A DNA stretch of 64,000 bases from Patella vulgata (lineage: Eukaryota > Mollusca > Gastropoda > Patellidae), in the NCBI RefSeq assembly GCF_932274485.2, contig NC_065879.2, positions 35,272,436 through 35,336,435 of the forward strand. The letters run 5' to 3'. Positions 10,425 through 23,028 of the stretch are shown piece after piece. The notes beneath the pieces are model-generated. The model was not told the DNA's origin and ran no database searches. It was given only the letters and a program-made list of their open reading frames with translations. Numbering within the stretch: the stretch's first letter is position 1; every line of letters starts with the position of its first letter. The translations under genes were made by a program, and so were the position numbers.

Positions 10425-10740
10425 ATAGAAAATTCGGCCGAATGATTCGCCCGAATCAAACAGGTTTGATATATTCGGCCGAATTATATTCGCCTGGTGT
10501 GTCCGCTTCGCCGAAGCATTCGGTCGAATATAGAATTTATTAGCCAATCACCACTCATATCGAGAAGTCACGTGATAGATTGAAGACATAGACGCCGCCA
10601 TGTTTAATCATGTGACGTGAAATGTGATGCAATCGACAGGTTGAATCGGGCGAAGCCTTCGGCTAGTGTGTCCACCCATTCGGCCGAATAAAAATTCGGC
10701 GCCGATTGATTCGGCTAATGTGTCCACTGCTTTAGCAAAA
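10425..10740. mobile_element. Palindrome-rich MITE-like element
   Basis: 'attcggccgaat' and variants occur at least five times, in clusters near 10433-10480 and 10617-10715, and 'ctaatgtgtccactg' closes the right side. Read from the right end on the minus strand it begins CAGTGGACACATTAGC, like hAT elements; the left end is degenerate and no 8-bp duplication is clear. There is no coding sequence. Confidence 0.5.
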
Positions 10741-11129
10741 AGTCCTATAGAATAACAGTGCAGTTGTCTGTAGAAAATTCTAGTGATTTGTTTTTCTATA
10801 GGATCAAGTTCTATAGCATTCTTCAAAATTTTGATAGGCTTGTTGGAAACAACGACCCCAAATATTCTACAATTTCCGAAGTGCAGATACTAAAGGTTTT
10901 CCTACAAATTTATGGTAAAATTCTACAGATATTTTTATAGTGGTTTCAGTAGGAAATTCTACAGTTATCATTTTATCTTTTCTTTAATCAAGTTTTGTGA
11001 ACATACTGCACAGTTGTCCCACTTCTTCAGTTTTTTGTTAATAGTATTGGATTACCTTTAATTAGTCCGTTAGCAAACGGATAATGACATTGACTTTCCA
11101 TCAAAAGAAATTTAACGATCAATTTAACG
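10741..11129. other. Upstream region of the second first exon
   Basis: AT-rich sequence with no TATA box at a good distance from the ATG at 11130. The motif 'ctatag(a/g)a' recurs near 10745, 10793 and 10811. Either this promoter is TATA-less or a non-coding exon lies farther upstream. Confidence 0.5.
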
Positions 11130-11292
11130 ATGAGGTCGTTTCTTGTTCTGTGTTTCGCCGTAATAGCCATTTCACTGGTGGTAGATGAACATTGGGGCGT
11201 CATCAGAAGATATGTGCGTGAAAGACGTTGCAAACGGTTACTCGACAAAAAGGCACCCATTGAAAACCAGATAACAAAGATCAAATGCAAAG
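11130..11292 (+). CDS. Paralogous first exon of a secreted heptad/cysteine peptide
   Basis: The exon encodes 54 residues and ends in phase 1 at a donor AAAG|GTATAT. Residues 1-19 (MRSFLVLCFAVIAISLVVD) are a signal peptide. Cys34 and Cys53 are separated by 18 residues, exactly as Cys26 and Cys45 are in the exon at 2986. The segments align as C-K-x-L-x-D-K...(L/I)-E-x-x-(M/I)-x-x-(L/I)-K-C, with the hydrophobic positions on a heptad. Identity outside this frame is low, so the two genes separated long ago. The linker between the signal peptide and the first cysteine (HWGVIRRYVRERR) is longer here, and the middle cysteine is replaced. I infer a secreted, disulfide-linked oligomerisation module. 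No transcript or downstream exon directly proves it. Confidence 0.6.
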
Positions 11293-12489
11293 GTATATAG
11301 ATGAAATGTTGTCTATTGCTTGAGTTTTGTTGGTGCTGAACAAAAATATAATATCTCCTTATATCGAATAGGTTATTGTGCCATTAACTGTATTCGATGC
11401 ACGATTTAAAAAGGCATTTACTATAGTTTGAAAATAAAGTAATGATATACTATATACCTGCTAAAAGATAAAATGGAAATTAAGTTCGAATAATAGAGGA
11501 TGCGCCTTTGAATTGTATTGTTATCCAACATATCTTAATAAGAAAATAAACCTTAGTTCATGTCAAATATTTCAAGTTGTTTATATTTAATTACATTTAT
11601 TTTTGATATTAATTTTTTCTTAAACAAACATTATACAAGAGCTATATCTGCCTATTGCAGGTCTTTCTTTAGGCCTAAAATGTTATCTAAATTATTAATA
11701 AGGCATTAATTAACTTATGCAAACCATAATCATGCTATGTTTACTGGCTTGGGATACCATTTGCTGCTCCACTTTAATTTTGATTTAATCATGAAATGGA
11801 TAATCGAGACAATGTGTTTTTATCGTACCGACTTTAGTAATGATGATCGAGGCTAGGCCGAAAATTCAATCGATAAAATCTCGTTTTAGAGTGGATCAAT
11901 TTGACTGAAATTTTCAGCAAATTCCCTTTACATTATCTAGTTTTTAACTATTATAGCGAGAAACCAATTGTGGTCGGCATTAGTTGAGTCAATGAAAACG
12001 TGTAGCATTCCGCTGATAATTTTTTGTTAGAAATATTGTTAATTTTGAAACTGAAAAACCCGTTCTACCATAGACATACCTTATAATCTCTTTCAGTTTC
12101 ATATTCTACAACGCGTTTTGCTTATTATTAAATATTTCAATTAAAAATATACAATTGTAGCTAACTAAAATGAGAGAGTTTTATATGTTTTCTTTAAGCA
12201 AAGTGTTTGACATTCATAGTTAATTGTGTGCCACTCGTAGATGAAATGCAGTGTTCAATGAAATATAATTATAATCATTATTTTTTTCAATGCAGTTTTC
12301 TTTGATAGCGGGTACTGTTGATACATGTAGATTCTGAAGTGTTACCATTCGAGTTAAACATTTTAAATAAAAAATCTTTTCCAATTTTCTTGTACTCTTT
12401 ATTAAGTTAATGAATGTTTACGTTGAACATAATCGTTTAAAATATATAGTAATTATTTGGTATGAATTAAATAGCAATTAAAATGTTAA
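11293..12489. other. AT-rich spacer, no gene seen
   Basis: Begins with the likely intron after the exon at 11130. No open frame, repeat or RNA structure could be supported. Confidence 0.6.
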
Positions 12490-13329
12490 CAAAACCCAGT
12501 TGAATTGATTTGGCCGAGTTATCAAAAGTGTATGATTCCCACGATTTTCTAAAGTACACATATAGGAATCCGAAGCAATAAAGTACGAGGACAGTGAAAC
12601 ATATTATATTACATCTCATATGAGATACCCAAATTTGAGATACGAAAATTCAGTTTGCTTCCTATCAGTTCATGACACGGTCGAAGTAATTTCGAAACTG
12701 GATTATTTTCGTTAGACTGGGGATATGTTCCTTAAAATTTGTGTTATTACCTTAATTTCAAAATTCGCATACACCGTTGCATGTTGTTTTTGCCATAGTG
12801 ATTTCTGTGTAGGCCTATATATTTATTATTGATGCAGTTATTATTTATTTGTTTGCATACTGTTTCAATATCAGCACGTGCAGACGTAAACAAGCATTTA
12901 TCTATGAACGTTCCGGACTGGCAATCCAGCATCCCTTAAGTCTTTTGACGGGTTAATCCGACAATGCCCCCCCACCCCTAGCCAATCAAACGATGTTATG
13001 GCAGAGAGGTGTGAAAACTTAAGTGCGCAAAGGATTATAGCCTGTATCATTATTGTTACTGTTCATCTATTTAACGGTTAACTATGTTAATGATTAAAAT
13101 ATATGAGATAAGTCCATGTGTCATCCGTTGACGTGTATCTTAATATAATTGCATTCAAAATTTACCCATGAATCAAATATTTGGTTAGAATCTCACCATC
13201 ACTGTAGAAGGATATTTATCACTTAAATTACAAAGCATCTTTAGAAATTGCATGCGGTCAAGTACGTGTATGATTTATTTCTAAGGAGGAAATACAGAAG
13301 ACTTGAACACCGTATAATTAGTGATCTAA

Positions 13330-13800
13330 TGGGTCTGTCACACATTGACGTATAGCATCAGCGTATGCCGACGTATGAGAAATTTAGCAAACACGCTGGT
13401 GTACGTTAAATACGTTATGGGTACGTTTTTAACAAGTATAAGTTGTTATATCTGACCTCACATGGTTGTCGAAGTACGCTCCAACACGTTATGCATGCCA
13501 TAAGTTAGACTAATGTTGTGCATGAGTTCCGCATAAGTCAAGAACGCTAAAAATTCGTTGGGCACACGCTGTCATATACTTGTATAAGTTATGCCCGTTG
13601 GGGATAAGTTATGAATAAGTAACTTATGCGTTAAACATAGGTTATGTATTCGTTCAGCGCGTTAGAAATACGTTATATATGGGTCCAAAAAGAGCGTCCG
13701 CTTGATTTTTAAATTCGGCTTCAGCGTATTCCAGCGTGTTTGAACTATTATTTTATACGTCGGAATAAACTGTCTAAAACGTTATAGTGTGACAGGCCCA
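13330..13800. mobile_element. PIF/Harbinger-like MITE
   Basis: The ends TGGGTCTGTCACAC and, inverted, TGGGCCTGTCACAC frame 471 bp. TAA flanks both sides, which fits the 3-bp TWA target duplication of PIF/Harbinger elements. The interior is rich in 'cgttatg' and 'cgtatgc' motifs on both strands and has no coding sequence, so it is non-autonomous. Confidence 0.75.
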
Positions 13801-14339
13801 TAAGAATCGGACAGCGGGAGTAAAAAGTCCTATTGAATATGCCGACGCTATTTCGCATTTTGTGAGGTTTTTTTATATTTGTTGTCTATTTCATTTAAAT
13901 TATGACAAATGTAGTAAACTATAAAGTTGGTCTTTGTCGAGTTTCACTTTTGTTCTAAACCACATTTCCGATAATCCCTTTGCTTGACCGTTCCTACCAT
14001 AAGAACATTGGCGGGGGGTCATAGCGGGATGAACCATTTTGCTTGTCAAATAACAATGTAACAACATTTAATTGTTACATTAAATATGGACTTTGTAAAA
14101 TATCATTTATGATATGTGGACTAGTAAAATGGCCGTGTTTTCGAGTTGACATATCCAAAGTTATCGGCGTAACTTGTATTTCAGTCAGTATATGGCGCAC
14201 TATGATAGCCCAGAACATGACATTCTTGTTTAAAGTTCTTTGTGAACCAACTAAGTGTCACTGTGAACGTCACTAAATAATGACAGCAACTTTAATTTCT
14301 ACGAGGACAATATATAGGATTTGACTTTGTCAATAAACT

Positions 14340-14915
14340 GTTTCAGGAAATAAACGAGTAGGAAATGCCTGTAACATTAGATGTCCGTAGTCTCTATAGT
14401 AATATTTCACATAATTCGTGTCTGGAGGCAGCCAGTTGTTGGATTGATAGATTACCTCAAGTTCTAACTCCCCGTTTTTCAAAAAGTTTTATTCTAGAAG
14501 ATATCGATATTATTCTCAGTAATAATACTTTCAAATTAGGAAAGCGTAATTAGGAAAGGCTGTATAATGTGCTCGTTTGTTCACCAGGCCTTAATAACCT
14601 CGTAATTGGATTTTTAGAAGAAAAAGTATATACAATAACAAGAAACAGATTTGATATTAACTATAGAAACTTCACCGGACAAAAATTTAAAAGATAATTT
14701 ATACGACGTATCTCTCATTTGGAAAACTAGTCTTGGCCAAATAACAGATTTGAACAAATTATTAAATGACTTGGAAAATTAATATTAAATTCACTATTAA
14801 AACTAATTTTTAAATTACATGGAAATTGCATTTTTATGTTCTTGTCAAGAGACCTAATGATCGATTTATTACAGATATTTTCTCGAAAGAGACAGACATT
14901 TAAATATATACTAAA
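14340..14915 (+). mobile_element. Reverse-transcriptase fossil, Penelope-like
   Basis: A short open stretch at 14365-14553 contains LDVRSLYSNISHNSC, close to palm motif A of Penelope-like reverse transcriptases. Sequence to about 14915 looks like the decayed continuation. The element is broken and only a fragment remains. It sits in the insertion that splits block B, so it arrived after the A/B split. Confidence 0.55.
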
Positions 14916-14916
14916 C

Positions 14917-16290
14917 AGCAAAAAAAAACGTCAGTACGATTTCGAAATCAAAGAGGCACTTTAATCAAATCATTCTAGAAAACGACTTACTAAATGGATC
15001 AAACCAATTTTTGTGAACAGTATGTTGACCATTAGTGATTAATTCATCACAATTCCAAGACATTACGAGAAGGTTTAGAGTCTGTACACAGTCTATACAT
15101 CAGTATCTGGCGTGTCCACCGCGAGTGTCAATGACAGCAGCGCAGCGTCTGTACATGGAGTGGACTAAACGATGGATGGACGCCATTGGCACCTAGAATC
15201 ACACTTTCAGAAAAGCCTGGCACAATCCATCGGCTGTGTTTGGTCTCGGTACGATGGTATTAAGTCTCCTCTGAATTTCATCCCAAAGATGTTCAATCGG
15301 GTTTAAGTCCGACTAAGGGCTGGTCAGTGCATAACGTTGACACCGTTCTGCTGTGCTGTAACTCTGGCGATGTGGGCACGGGCGTTGTCATGCCGGAAAA
15401 CGTTGTTTGGATGACGTGCAAAATGTGGTATGGCGTGGGGTCTGAGAGCTTGATCGGTGTAGCGCACTGCTGTGATGTCGCCTCCTCTCCCTTGAACAAG
15501 ATTTTGGAACACCACAGGACCCACTCTCTGGCTCAGGCCTATTCCACCCCAAACCATTATGCTTGGACCCCCCCCCCCCCCAAAGTCTCGTTCCATGACA
15601 CATTGATCAGACTAACGCTGGTCGGGTAGACCCAATATTCTGGTCCTAGCCATATGCAGTTGATAAGTGATACCGACCCTCATCGGTGAACAGAACAGTT
15701 CTCCATTGCCTGTGTCACCAGTCCTGGTGTTGTTGGGCAAACTGTAGACGTTCACGTCGATGGCGAGGAGTGAGGATCGGTCCGCGGTAAGGTCTACGGC
15801 AATGGATGTTCTCTCTAGTGAGACGTCGGTGCACTGTATCGGCACTGACGGGTCTTCCGTGTGTTCCCACTGCCTAACGTGCTGTCTCCAGATGTCTGTG
15901 TGAAGGGATTCTGCACGTGCTGTCGCACAACATGGCGGTCTTATCGCCTTGTGGTAACCCTTGGTCTACCAGTTCGGGGACGGTCATCCGTGGTGTTGGT
16001 GGCCCGAAAGCGGTGCTGAAGCCTGTAGATGGTTCGAACATTGACCTGGAAGTGATTGACAACGGCTTGGACAGTGTGGCCAGCGACGAGTCTTCCAAGC
16101 GCGTGGTTCCTCTAAGCTGTCGTGAGTCGTTGCATGCTGCTGACGTTGTAGTGTGAATGATTCAACCAGGTGTGGGGGTGCATTTTATAGGGCTGGTCCC
16201 GCTAAACAGCACATGCAGCATGAGTTACATGAAAATTATGGAGAGAACACATTACCATCTCAGAAGTCAGGTTGCGTTTTTTGAGAATAT
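14917..16290 (-). pseudogene. Dead Tc1-like transposon
   Basis: The minus strand encodes a decayed Tc1-type transposase. Near 16120 it begins MQRLTTA, followed by helix-turn-helix sequence with RTIYRLQHRFRAT and the linker GRPRVTTRR. Near 15700-15650 comes a DEGRYHLS-like first catalytic block, near 15560 MVWGGI, and at 15400-15370 HDNARAHIARVT with the second aspartate. Several in-frame stops (for example right after MQRLTTA and after RVTTRR) and frameshifts make it inactive. Poorly kept ends 'caaaaaaaaacgtcagt' and, inverted, 'tcaaaaaacgcaacctgac' suggest the limits given. It is not closely related to the intact element in the C blocks. Confidence 0.8.
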
Positions 16291-16735
16291 TTCCTGGGTT
16301 CAATTCTGTGTTTGGGTAGGAGGCTTATTGTCCAGGTAAAGTTGGAGATGTGGTCACAAATATACAATAAAAAGATTTGGCAAGTTTTATGCAATGCGTC
16401 TATTCAGAGTAACATACTATCCTGACGTTTCTTTTGCTGCTTAGTATATTTATCTTGATAACTTGATGAACTGAAATCTAACATAACGGAAACTGACTAC
16501 ACACTTGAAGTTATTAACATAGGGATCGACAAGGCTAAGGGTTGACGACTGAAACATTAAACATTATATCTACATGTATTAACCTTTATCTCGACACACA
16601 ATCCTCGATTGAACAATGTCTTCAACCATAGGCGTAGGATTCGGGACGGGCAATGTATTTCCGTTTTTCAGGCACAGATATCAGTGAATGAGACCATATA
16701 TCATGGAAATATAATTGTAAAATGAAACCACTCGC
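16291..16735. other. Spacer between transposon and retroelement fossil
   Basis: No gene was found. Parts may belong to the 5' region of the reverse-transcriptase fossil. Confidence 0.5.
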
Positions 16736-18395
16736 GGTGTACAGTTTGAATACTAAAATACATAAGACCTCCACAATAATATTTGTGGAAAATTCTGGTG
16801 ACAAAATTTAATTTACGGACAAGCAGCCTCAGTCACCACCCCCACCCCCCGCCTTAGACTTTCCCCCACAATCTTAAAAATCAATATCATATGTGGATAT
16901 TGAAAAATTCCAAAGAATTACTTGATGGTTTGCAATCTAGATCCCTTGCTTCAGTCTCATCTATTCAAACGTTTGACTTTTCTAGTAAATTAAAAGCCCG
17001 GTTGAAAGACATTATTCACAGTGTCTTTTCGTCTAAATCAGGTACTGCTAGATATCAATATTTAGTTGTAAATTACAATTCCACATATTTCGTTAAGAAT
17101 CACAGTGATTCCAAAAACAAATTCACGGCCATCAAGATAATTCAGATGTTGGATTTTTTAATTGATAACATCTTTGTTGAATTTGGAGGGGAAATATATC
17201 AGCAAGTGGTTGGCATCCCCATGGGCACCAACTGTGCACCTTTGCTTGCTGATCTGTTTTTCTATTCGTACGAAGCCGATTACATACAGACGCTCGTAAA
17301 AACTAATAAACGATCAGTCAGACTTTTTAATTTCACTTATCGATATATCGATGACGTTTTATCACTTAATAATCCTAAATTTAGTGATTATGTAGAATTC
17401 ATATATCCTGATGAGCTCGAAATTAAAAACACCACTGACAGTGACAATTACGCTTCCTACTTGGATCTGCGTCTCGATTTTGACAATTGCAATAAACTGA
17501 GTGTTAAATTGTACGATAAACGTGATGACTTTGACTTTCCGATTGTTAACTTTCCATTTATTAGTAGTAACATTCCAATATCACCAGCTTATGGAGTGTT
17601 TGTGTCTCAGCTAATTCGTTACGCGAGAGCTTGTTCCTTTTATTCTGATTTTTTAAGTAGATCGAGGCATTTGTCATCTAAGCTTCAACCACAAGGATAC
17701 TTGCGCACTAAACTTATTAAAACCTTTAAAAAGTTTTATGGCCGTCATATTGATTTGATTGGTAAATATAACGTGTCTCTCTCGACTATTATTCTAGATA
17801 TATTTAATTGACACGTATACTATTACTATATCCCTGATAATGTTTACTACATCGTTAACACAGTTCATCACGTGCATTTTGCATACCGATAGTTCATTGG
17901 CCAATCACGCTATTTTACCGACATTTCGCCTAATAGTTTGGATGCAGCTATGGCGGGTGTGGCGCCAGGCAGGGTAAGCTTACTCTTCCGGACACCTGTT
18001 ACCACTGTTTGTCGTGTAGTTTGTGCACGAGGAGCAGTCCATTTGCTGATTACACTATTTTGCTTGAAACCCTATTTTGCCTATAACGTTTTTTAGGACT
18101 TCGAATTCTGTCTTATGGTTTGGATTGTTCGTACTTGGTTTTATTTTATTGAATTAATGAATAGTAAACGCCAGCCACTTCTATAGCCTTAAAAACCACA
18201 ATTGTATTTTGTATATCATGTATATCAAAATTAATTAAAAAGTGGTTGATTTTTAACTGGACGTATTTTTATTATTTATATATAGATATATAGATTATAT
18301 TGCATAAAGAAAGGATTGACTTTTATTGTTGAAAATTGTAAAGCTTCAACTCTTCGGGTTCATATTTTTTTTATAAAATATAAACTATTTTTAAT
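16736..18395 (+). mobile_element. Reverse-transcriptase element fossil
   Basis: The open stretch 16891-17811 encodes a reverse-transcriptase fragment. It has GIPMGTNCAPLLADLFF (motif B), RYIDDVLSLNN (motif C), then ELEIKNTT, YLDLRLDF and KLYDKRDDFDFPIVNFPF. This arrangement is widespread in retroelements of corals, molluscs and fish, and the palm motifs are closest to Penelope-like elements. The region after the frame, with 'cttactcttccggacacctg', also recurs next to this family. The element is incomplete and looks broken. It differs from the fragment at 14365, so two separate insertions are present. Confidence 0.7.
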
Positions 18396-18557
18396 ATATC
18401 GATTTTAACTGGTTGCCAGATTTACAGATCGAATATTTTAAACTATAAAAGGGAGGCTCGCAGTGGTTATCGACGTGACTATAAATTTTACATTATACAC
18501 AAGGTAACATTAACTAGAGGTACTGATCAACCATATATCTCATTCACATCTGAAAAA

Positions 18558-18932
18558 ATGAAATGAAATGAAATGGGGTTGAACATCCTACTGTTCTGCT
18601 CCGAACTGGGCTAATGAAGATGGGCATACGCCATACAGTGTGCTATGAGGGAAATTTTTCCCGTATAGCGGCACTACGGCCTACTCTTATACCAAATTCC
18701 AACTGTCAAGGGATTTTTTTATATGCACGTCAATGTGTACACGAGACCTCGGCTTTTCGTCCCCTCCGAACGACTAACCGCTGTCCTTGTCAGGCCCTCC
18801 GTCCTGCATCACTGACAAGGGAGAACCACGCCGGAGAATCTGGATGAACTTTCTCTGCTAATGCAGTGATCGAACATCCGACCCCCAGGCTAGCGAACCA
18901 GCGTCTTACCCACTTAGCCACCGTGATCCCCC
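18558..18932 (-). mobile_element. Full-length SINE family 1
   Basis: The copy is flanked by the perfect 11-bp duplication 'catctgaaaaa' (18547-18557 and 18933-18943). Block A keeps the empty site near 2758-2772. On the minus strand the tRNA head has 'gtggctaagtgggtaagacg' (box A) and 'ggatgttcgatcac' (box B). The body follows, and the 3' end is 'aacccc' plus four 'atttc' units. It is the best reference copy of the family in this window. Confidence 0.9.
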
Positions 18933-19059
18933 CATCTGAAAAAGTTTCATTCATGCGATTTATAAAATTTATAGGAGCGGCCATACATTTATCTAGTTAA
19001 TTAATTTAATAAATAGCGATTTTAGTGGAAAAATAATCAGAGCGAAAATGTCATACTTT

Positions 19060-19072
19060 GTTGATTTGAATT
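19060..19072 (+). other. Deletion junction removing promoter and first exon
   Basis: Block B reads 'tactttgttgatttgaattttt'-like sequence where A has 'tgctttgttgat', then about 245 bp, then 'tttgaattcttt'. The lost segment (2895-3139 in A) contains the TATA box, the start and the whole coding part of the first exon. Confidence 0.8.
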
Positions 19073-19345
19073 TTTATAGATATTGTTTACACTGTTTAAG
19101 GAGATGGTCTACCTATTTCTATATTGTAAAAATAGTTAGATAATGGTGACAGCTCCTAGAATTCGCTTTCAAAAACTGTTTGGAAAACCAACCCCATATG
19201 ATGATATCAAATTAAGAATGCGTTCATAACTTTAAACAAAATAAACAAATCTGATCGACTTATTATGGCTTTTGATGGTGCTTGAAAAATTGCACCTAGA
19301 AGTTTTCTGAAACTAGCCGTTACCAATATTGTGACAAAGTGCTCT

Positions 19346-20561
19346 ATAACTTTCAGAAAATTGAACGATCATTCAGGTGCATAGACCTTATTGACACCCA
19401 GTTGGTTTTTGATAGTATATGATATTAACTTTTCATAAACATAAGAGTGATTAAATTCAGGTATGTAAATAAATATATAAAAACTAAACCACTTTTCAAA
19501 ACACATATCAATTATTTACTACATGTATTTATTTCTTCAAACCAATATATATTCTAAAGAATATATGTATACATTATTAATTTGAATAAGTATAAATAGT
19601 GTTATAGCACATTGGTGTATCACCTGATGAAATAGTAGTGCTTTTAACAATATTTTGTATGTAAAGGGCCTTAATTACAAACTTTCTACTTCTGCAAGCG
19701 CATTTTTTCTTAAATGATATTTACAGAATTTTGTAGTTTGTTGATTTAATCAAATTTGTCTAATAGAATAACTATATATAGCAATCGCCTTCTAACAGAA
19801 TGTTTATTTAGTAGGCGCAAGTAATAATTTTAATATAAAATAGCTAGGTAACCAATTTGCATATTTTTTATACATATATTTATAATAAAACTGTTTTAAA
19901 ATGCAAACATCCATATATCTTTACCTCATTATTTAAAAACGATTTTTGGAATAAAACAAAATACATTATGTCCTTTATATGCGTGATCGAATTTAATTTT
20001 AGTAAGAAAGTCAATAATTATCTACAATAAAACGTTACTATAAAAACACAATTCAAATTCCTGTTTATAGAGTAAATTCTTTGGGTTACTGTTTATGCGT
20101 TTTTGTGATCGATATTGATACTAACAAAATAGATTTGAGTAAATATTTCGTTAAAGTATATGTACACATATGATACGTGTATGAATCGTATAGAAGGAGG
20201 CGATTTATTTCCCGATTCCTGTGTAAATTGTACTTTTGAGTTCAAATAATTCGGCTGATAAATCTATGGCTGCTTATTGTCCCTGGATTAGATATATATA
20301 AACGACATGGAAATGACAAGAAATCCAAGTATGTTTTAACTAAACTTAGTTAATTTTATAAAGTTTTCATATGTTTAAAGATGGATTCAATTCGCAATTT
20401 TAATCTTAAGTTCGTTTTATAAAATATCAAGACACACAACTTAAAAGAATAAATACGTTTACAAAAAAGTAGTTTTCACAAATTAATTAAGTTTAATCTT
20501 GGCGGAGCGATTTCATAGTTTGTCCGCCAATTTATACCAAACCGTAAAACTAACTCTTCTG
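19346..20561. other. AT-rich spacer between blocks B and C0
   Basis: No open frame, repeat or RNA structure could be supported. Confidence 0.6.
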
Positions 20562-21514
20562 CAGTCCGTCCAAACTTTACCCATTTCATATAATTTCGTA
20601 TGGTTTGCCATTGTTGTTCCCTGACTTATGTTGACAAGAAACATCTGATGTAACCCTTAGAAATAAACTTGTAATTTTCCAGTAAATCTAGAAGCTGTGA
20701 AATGCAAAGGGGTGGGGAGAAGGATATTGTTCAATGCATAAAAGAACACTGAACGCCCCAGTAGAACACAGCTCGTATTGCCTATATACTTGTTCGCACC
20801 GATCATTATCTCGACGGAAAGCAGTTGTATGCAAGTTGACATAAAGTTCATGACATACTTGTTAATGATTTTGTGAACCTTAGGGGCCCTTACTTGGCGC
20901 CCCCCTTAAATCCGCGCCTGATGTCTACATACACGTTGGTATTCTACAACATAGTGTATATTTACATCCCACGAATTCAAAGATGTACAAATAAAATGAA
21001 TCTACTGGTAACTAGCGCTGCCAAAGAAATAGGCACGCAGCCAGAATTTCTAGCGTAAATATTTTGCTACATGTTCCTCCTAACTACAATTTCGGATCAG
21101 TATAAAATAGATGAGAAAATTTTAAACTATTTCCGATTAATTTCAATCATAATCGGGGAACAAACCGGTGCAATTTTAATTATTTCGCAGTGTTATAAGG
21201 GGTGCGTTCGATTAGTAGCGCCGCACTACTGAGCCTTCACGGGTGTATTCTGGTGACCGATGACGTCATTTAAACGGCTTACTCGGGCGAGGCCGAAATA
21301 ACCGCGATGTTATGCGGACTAGTGAATTGGCGGGTGATTTGATCCTCAAAGATGAATCGCGCCGGAATATTCCCACGGAATTGTTTCGGCCAACACCAGA
21401 AGCGACCCGAGATATCATGGTTAGTGAGCCAGAATGTTATTCACTTAGGCACTGCAGCTCCCTTAAATAATTATACATGTACAACTTATATTCCTGTTTC
21501 CATGCAAGTGCAAA

Positions 21515-21746
21515 GGAGCCGCGGTGACCCAGTGTGTAAGGCACTGACTATATGACCGTGTCGGTGGTGCAAGACGGGGGGCTTTGCAAGGGTAGCGACC
21601 GAATGGGGCGTAAAACCAAGGTACCGTCCACACGTAAGAGTGCACTTAACAGAAATCTTGACAGTTAGAATTCGAAATATGTCCAAATTTCTCCCATTAG
21701 CATAATGCATGCCGTATGCTTGCCTTCATTACCCGGTTTGTGCGTA
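21515..21746 (+). mobile_element. SINE family 3
   Basis: The tRNA-like head 'ggagccgcggtgacccagtg' is followed by 'gtgcaagacggggggctttg' and a body related to family 1 ('gacagttagaattcgaaata', 'gcatgccgtatgcttgcctt'). The same insertion is in C1 (30897-31151) and C2 (44512-44766), so it predates all C duplications. The tail end is lost here. Confidence 0.75.
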
Positions 21747-23028
21747 ATATCTGTTGTATTCAATACAATTGACTCTCCCTTTCAGTATTATTCAATTTTT
21801 GTTATGAGAACTTTAGCCCCAAATCTTATCTGAAAAAAGGTGCACAGCTATATGCGTAGAAATAATGTTTGGGGAGACTATTGTTCTAGGCCCTTGTGCG
21901 CTGTTCAATCTTATTCATTTTATTGATTGACATATTGTTTAAAGTAAATACTGTTATCAATAATTGCTGACATAAAGGAGAAACTCCTTGTACTGTTAAT
22001 GGATTTCCATAATTCCTTGACTTCCCATGTTGTGGGTATTGTTGTTTAAATCAAAATGTAACCAATACACTTTTTTGTCAAGAAATGAAGGCATTTTCTC
22101 TAATATGTAATTATATGTGAAGTTCGGAATTTGGGCTATAACCATAGCATTTACTTGACATTTATGACGATTTTCATCTGGCCTTAAAAGCAGTTGTGCG
22201 AAATTGGGTTTCTAATCTGTAGGCTTAAAAAAGGCATTGTTAAAGCAACACAGCTTCATAAGTGTTTTATTAATACAAACAATATTATTTTAAAATATAA
22301 TTCCGTATTTTAAAGGTCTGATAAACCACTGCTTATTTTCATTTGTCTCTATGTGAATAAAGAAAACCTAGAATTCTAATGTTTCAAGATCGCTGGCTTG
22401 CATTACGTTAACAGACGACTGACACAGCTGACCACAATATAATTCCCTATGTGCCCTTTAATGTGACTGTACACATGAGATACCACTATTAAATAAAGAA
22501 ACAAGGTGCACGTCCAAGGTTTGGAGCCCGAAGTGGGGCAGAGGGGGCGACACCCCCGGTCATCCATTATGGGGTTGAATCCAAACAAAGGGTGAAATTA
22601 AAACATAGTTTATTTTTTAGTTTGAAATGCTCGCTTTTATCTCTAGTGTACGTATTGACCTACTTGATTTAAAGTACTTTGTCGTTTTCTATAGTCTTAG
22701 TGGAATACGATCAAGGGGATGGCACCGGGCAACACCAAACCTCTATATGCCATTGACAGCTCATAATTGACAGAAGCACCATACTTGCATTTTAATTTAT
22801 CTACATGCTATCCGTACAAAATACGTCTACAATTTCTTGTTTCTAGCAAAAATATATTCTCGTTAATTTAGAAATAATCTCTTATAAATGTTTACATCTA
22901 TGTAAATAGAACGTCGAAAAACAATATATTGAAGGCTAGTGATTATCAAAGTGATTTTTACATTTCTGAAAAACTAGTATGAGAGTTTAAATACATGAAC
23001 AATATAAAATCTATATTTATTTTTACAT
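21747..23028. other. Intron-like sequence upstream of the relict EGF exon
   Basis: No gene was found. It aligns throughout with C1 (31152-32699) apart from the SINE and small indels. Confidence 0.6.

Larger units (their letters stand above)
12490..19345 (+). repeat. Block B, old relative of block A
   Basis: About 12490-12920 aligns with 53965-54440, which is the sequence left of and at the start of A'. About 14077-14195 aligns with 2442-2555, and 18400-19345 with 2557-3690. Between these anchors B carries its own insertions: a MITE, two retroelement fossils, a Tc1 element and a SINE. Identity to A is clearly lower than between A and A'. The segment equal to 2895-3139 of A is missing, which removes promoter and first exon. 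Confidence 0.85.
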
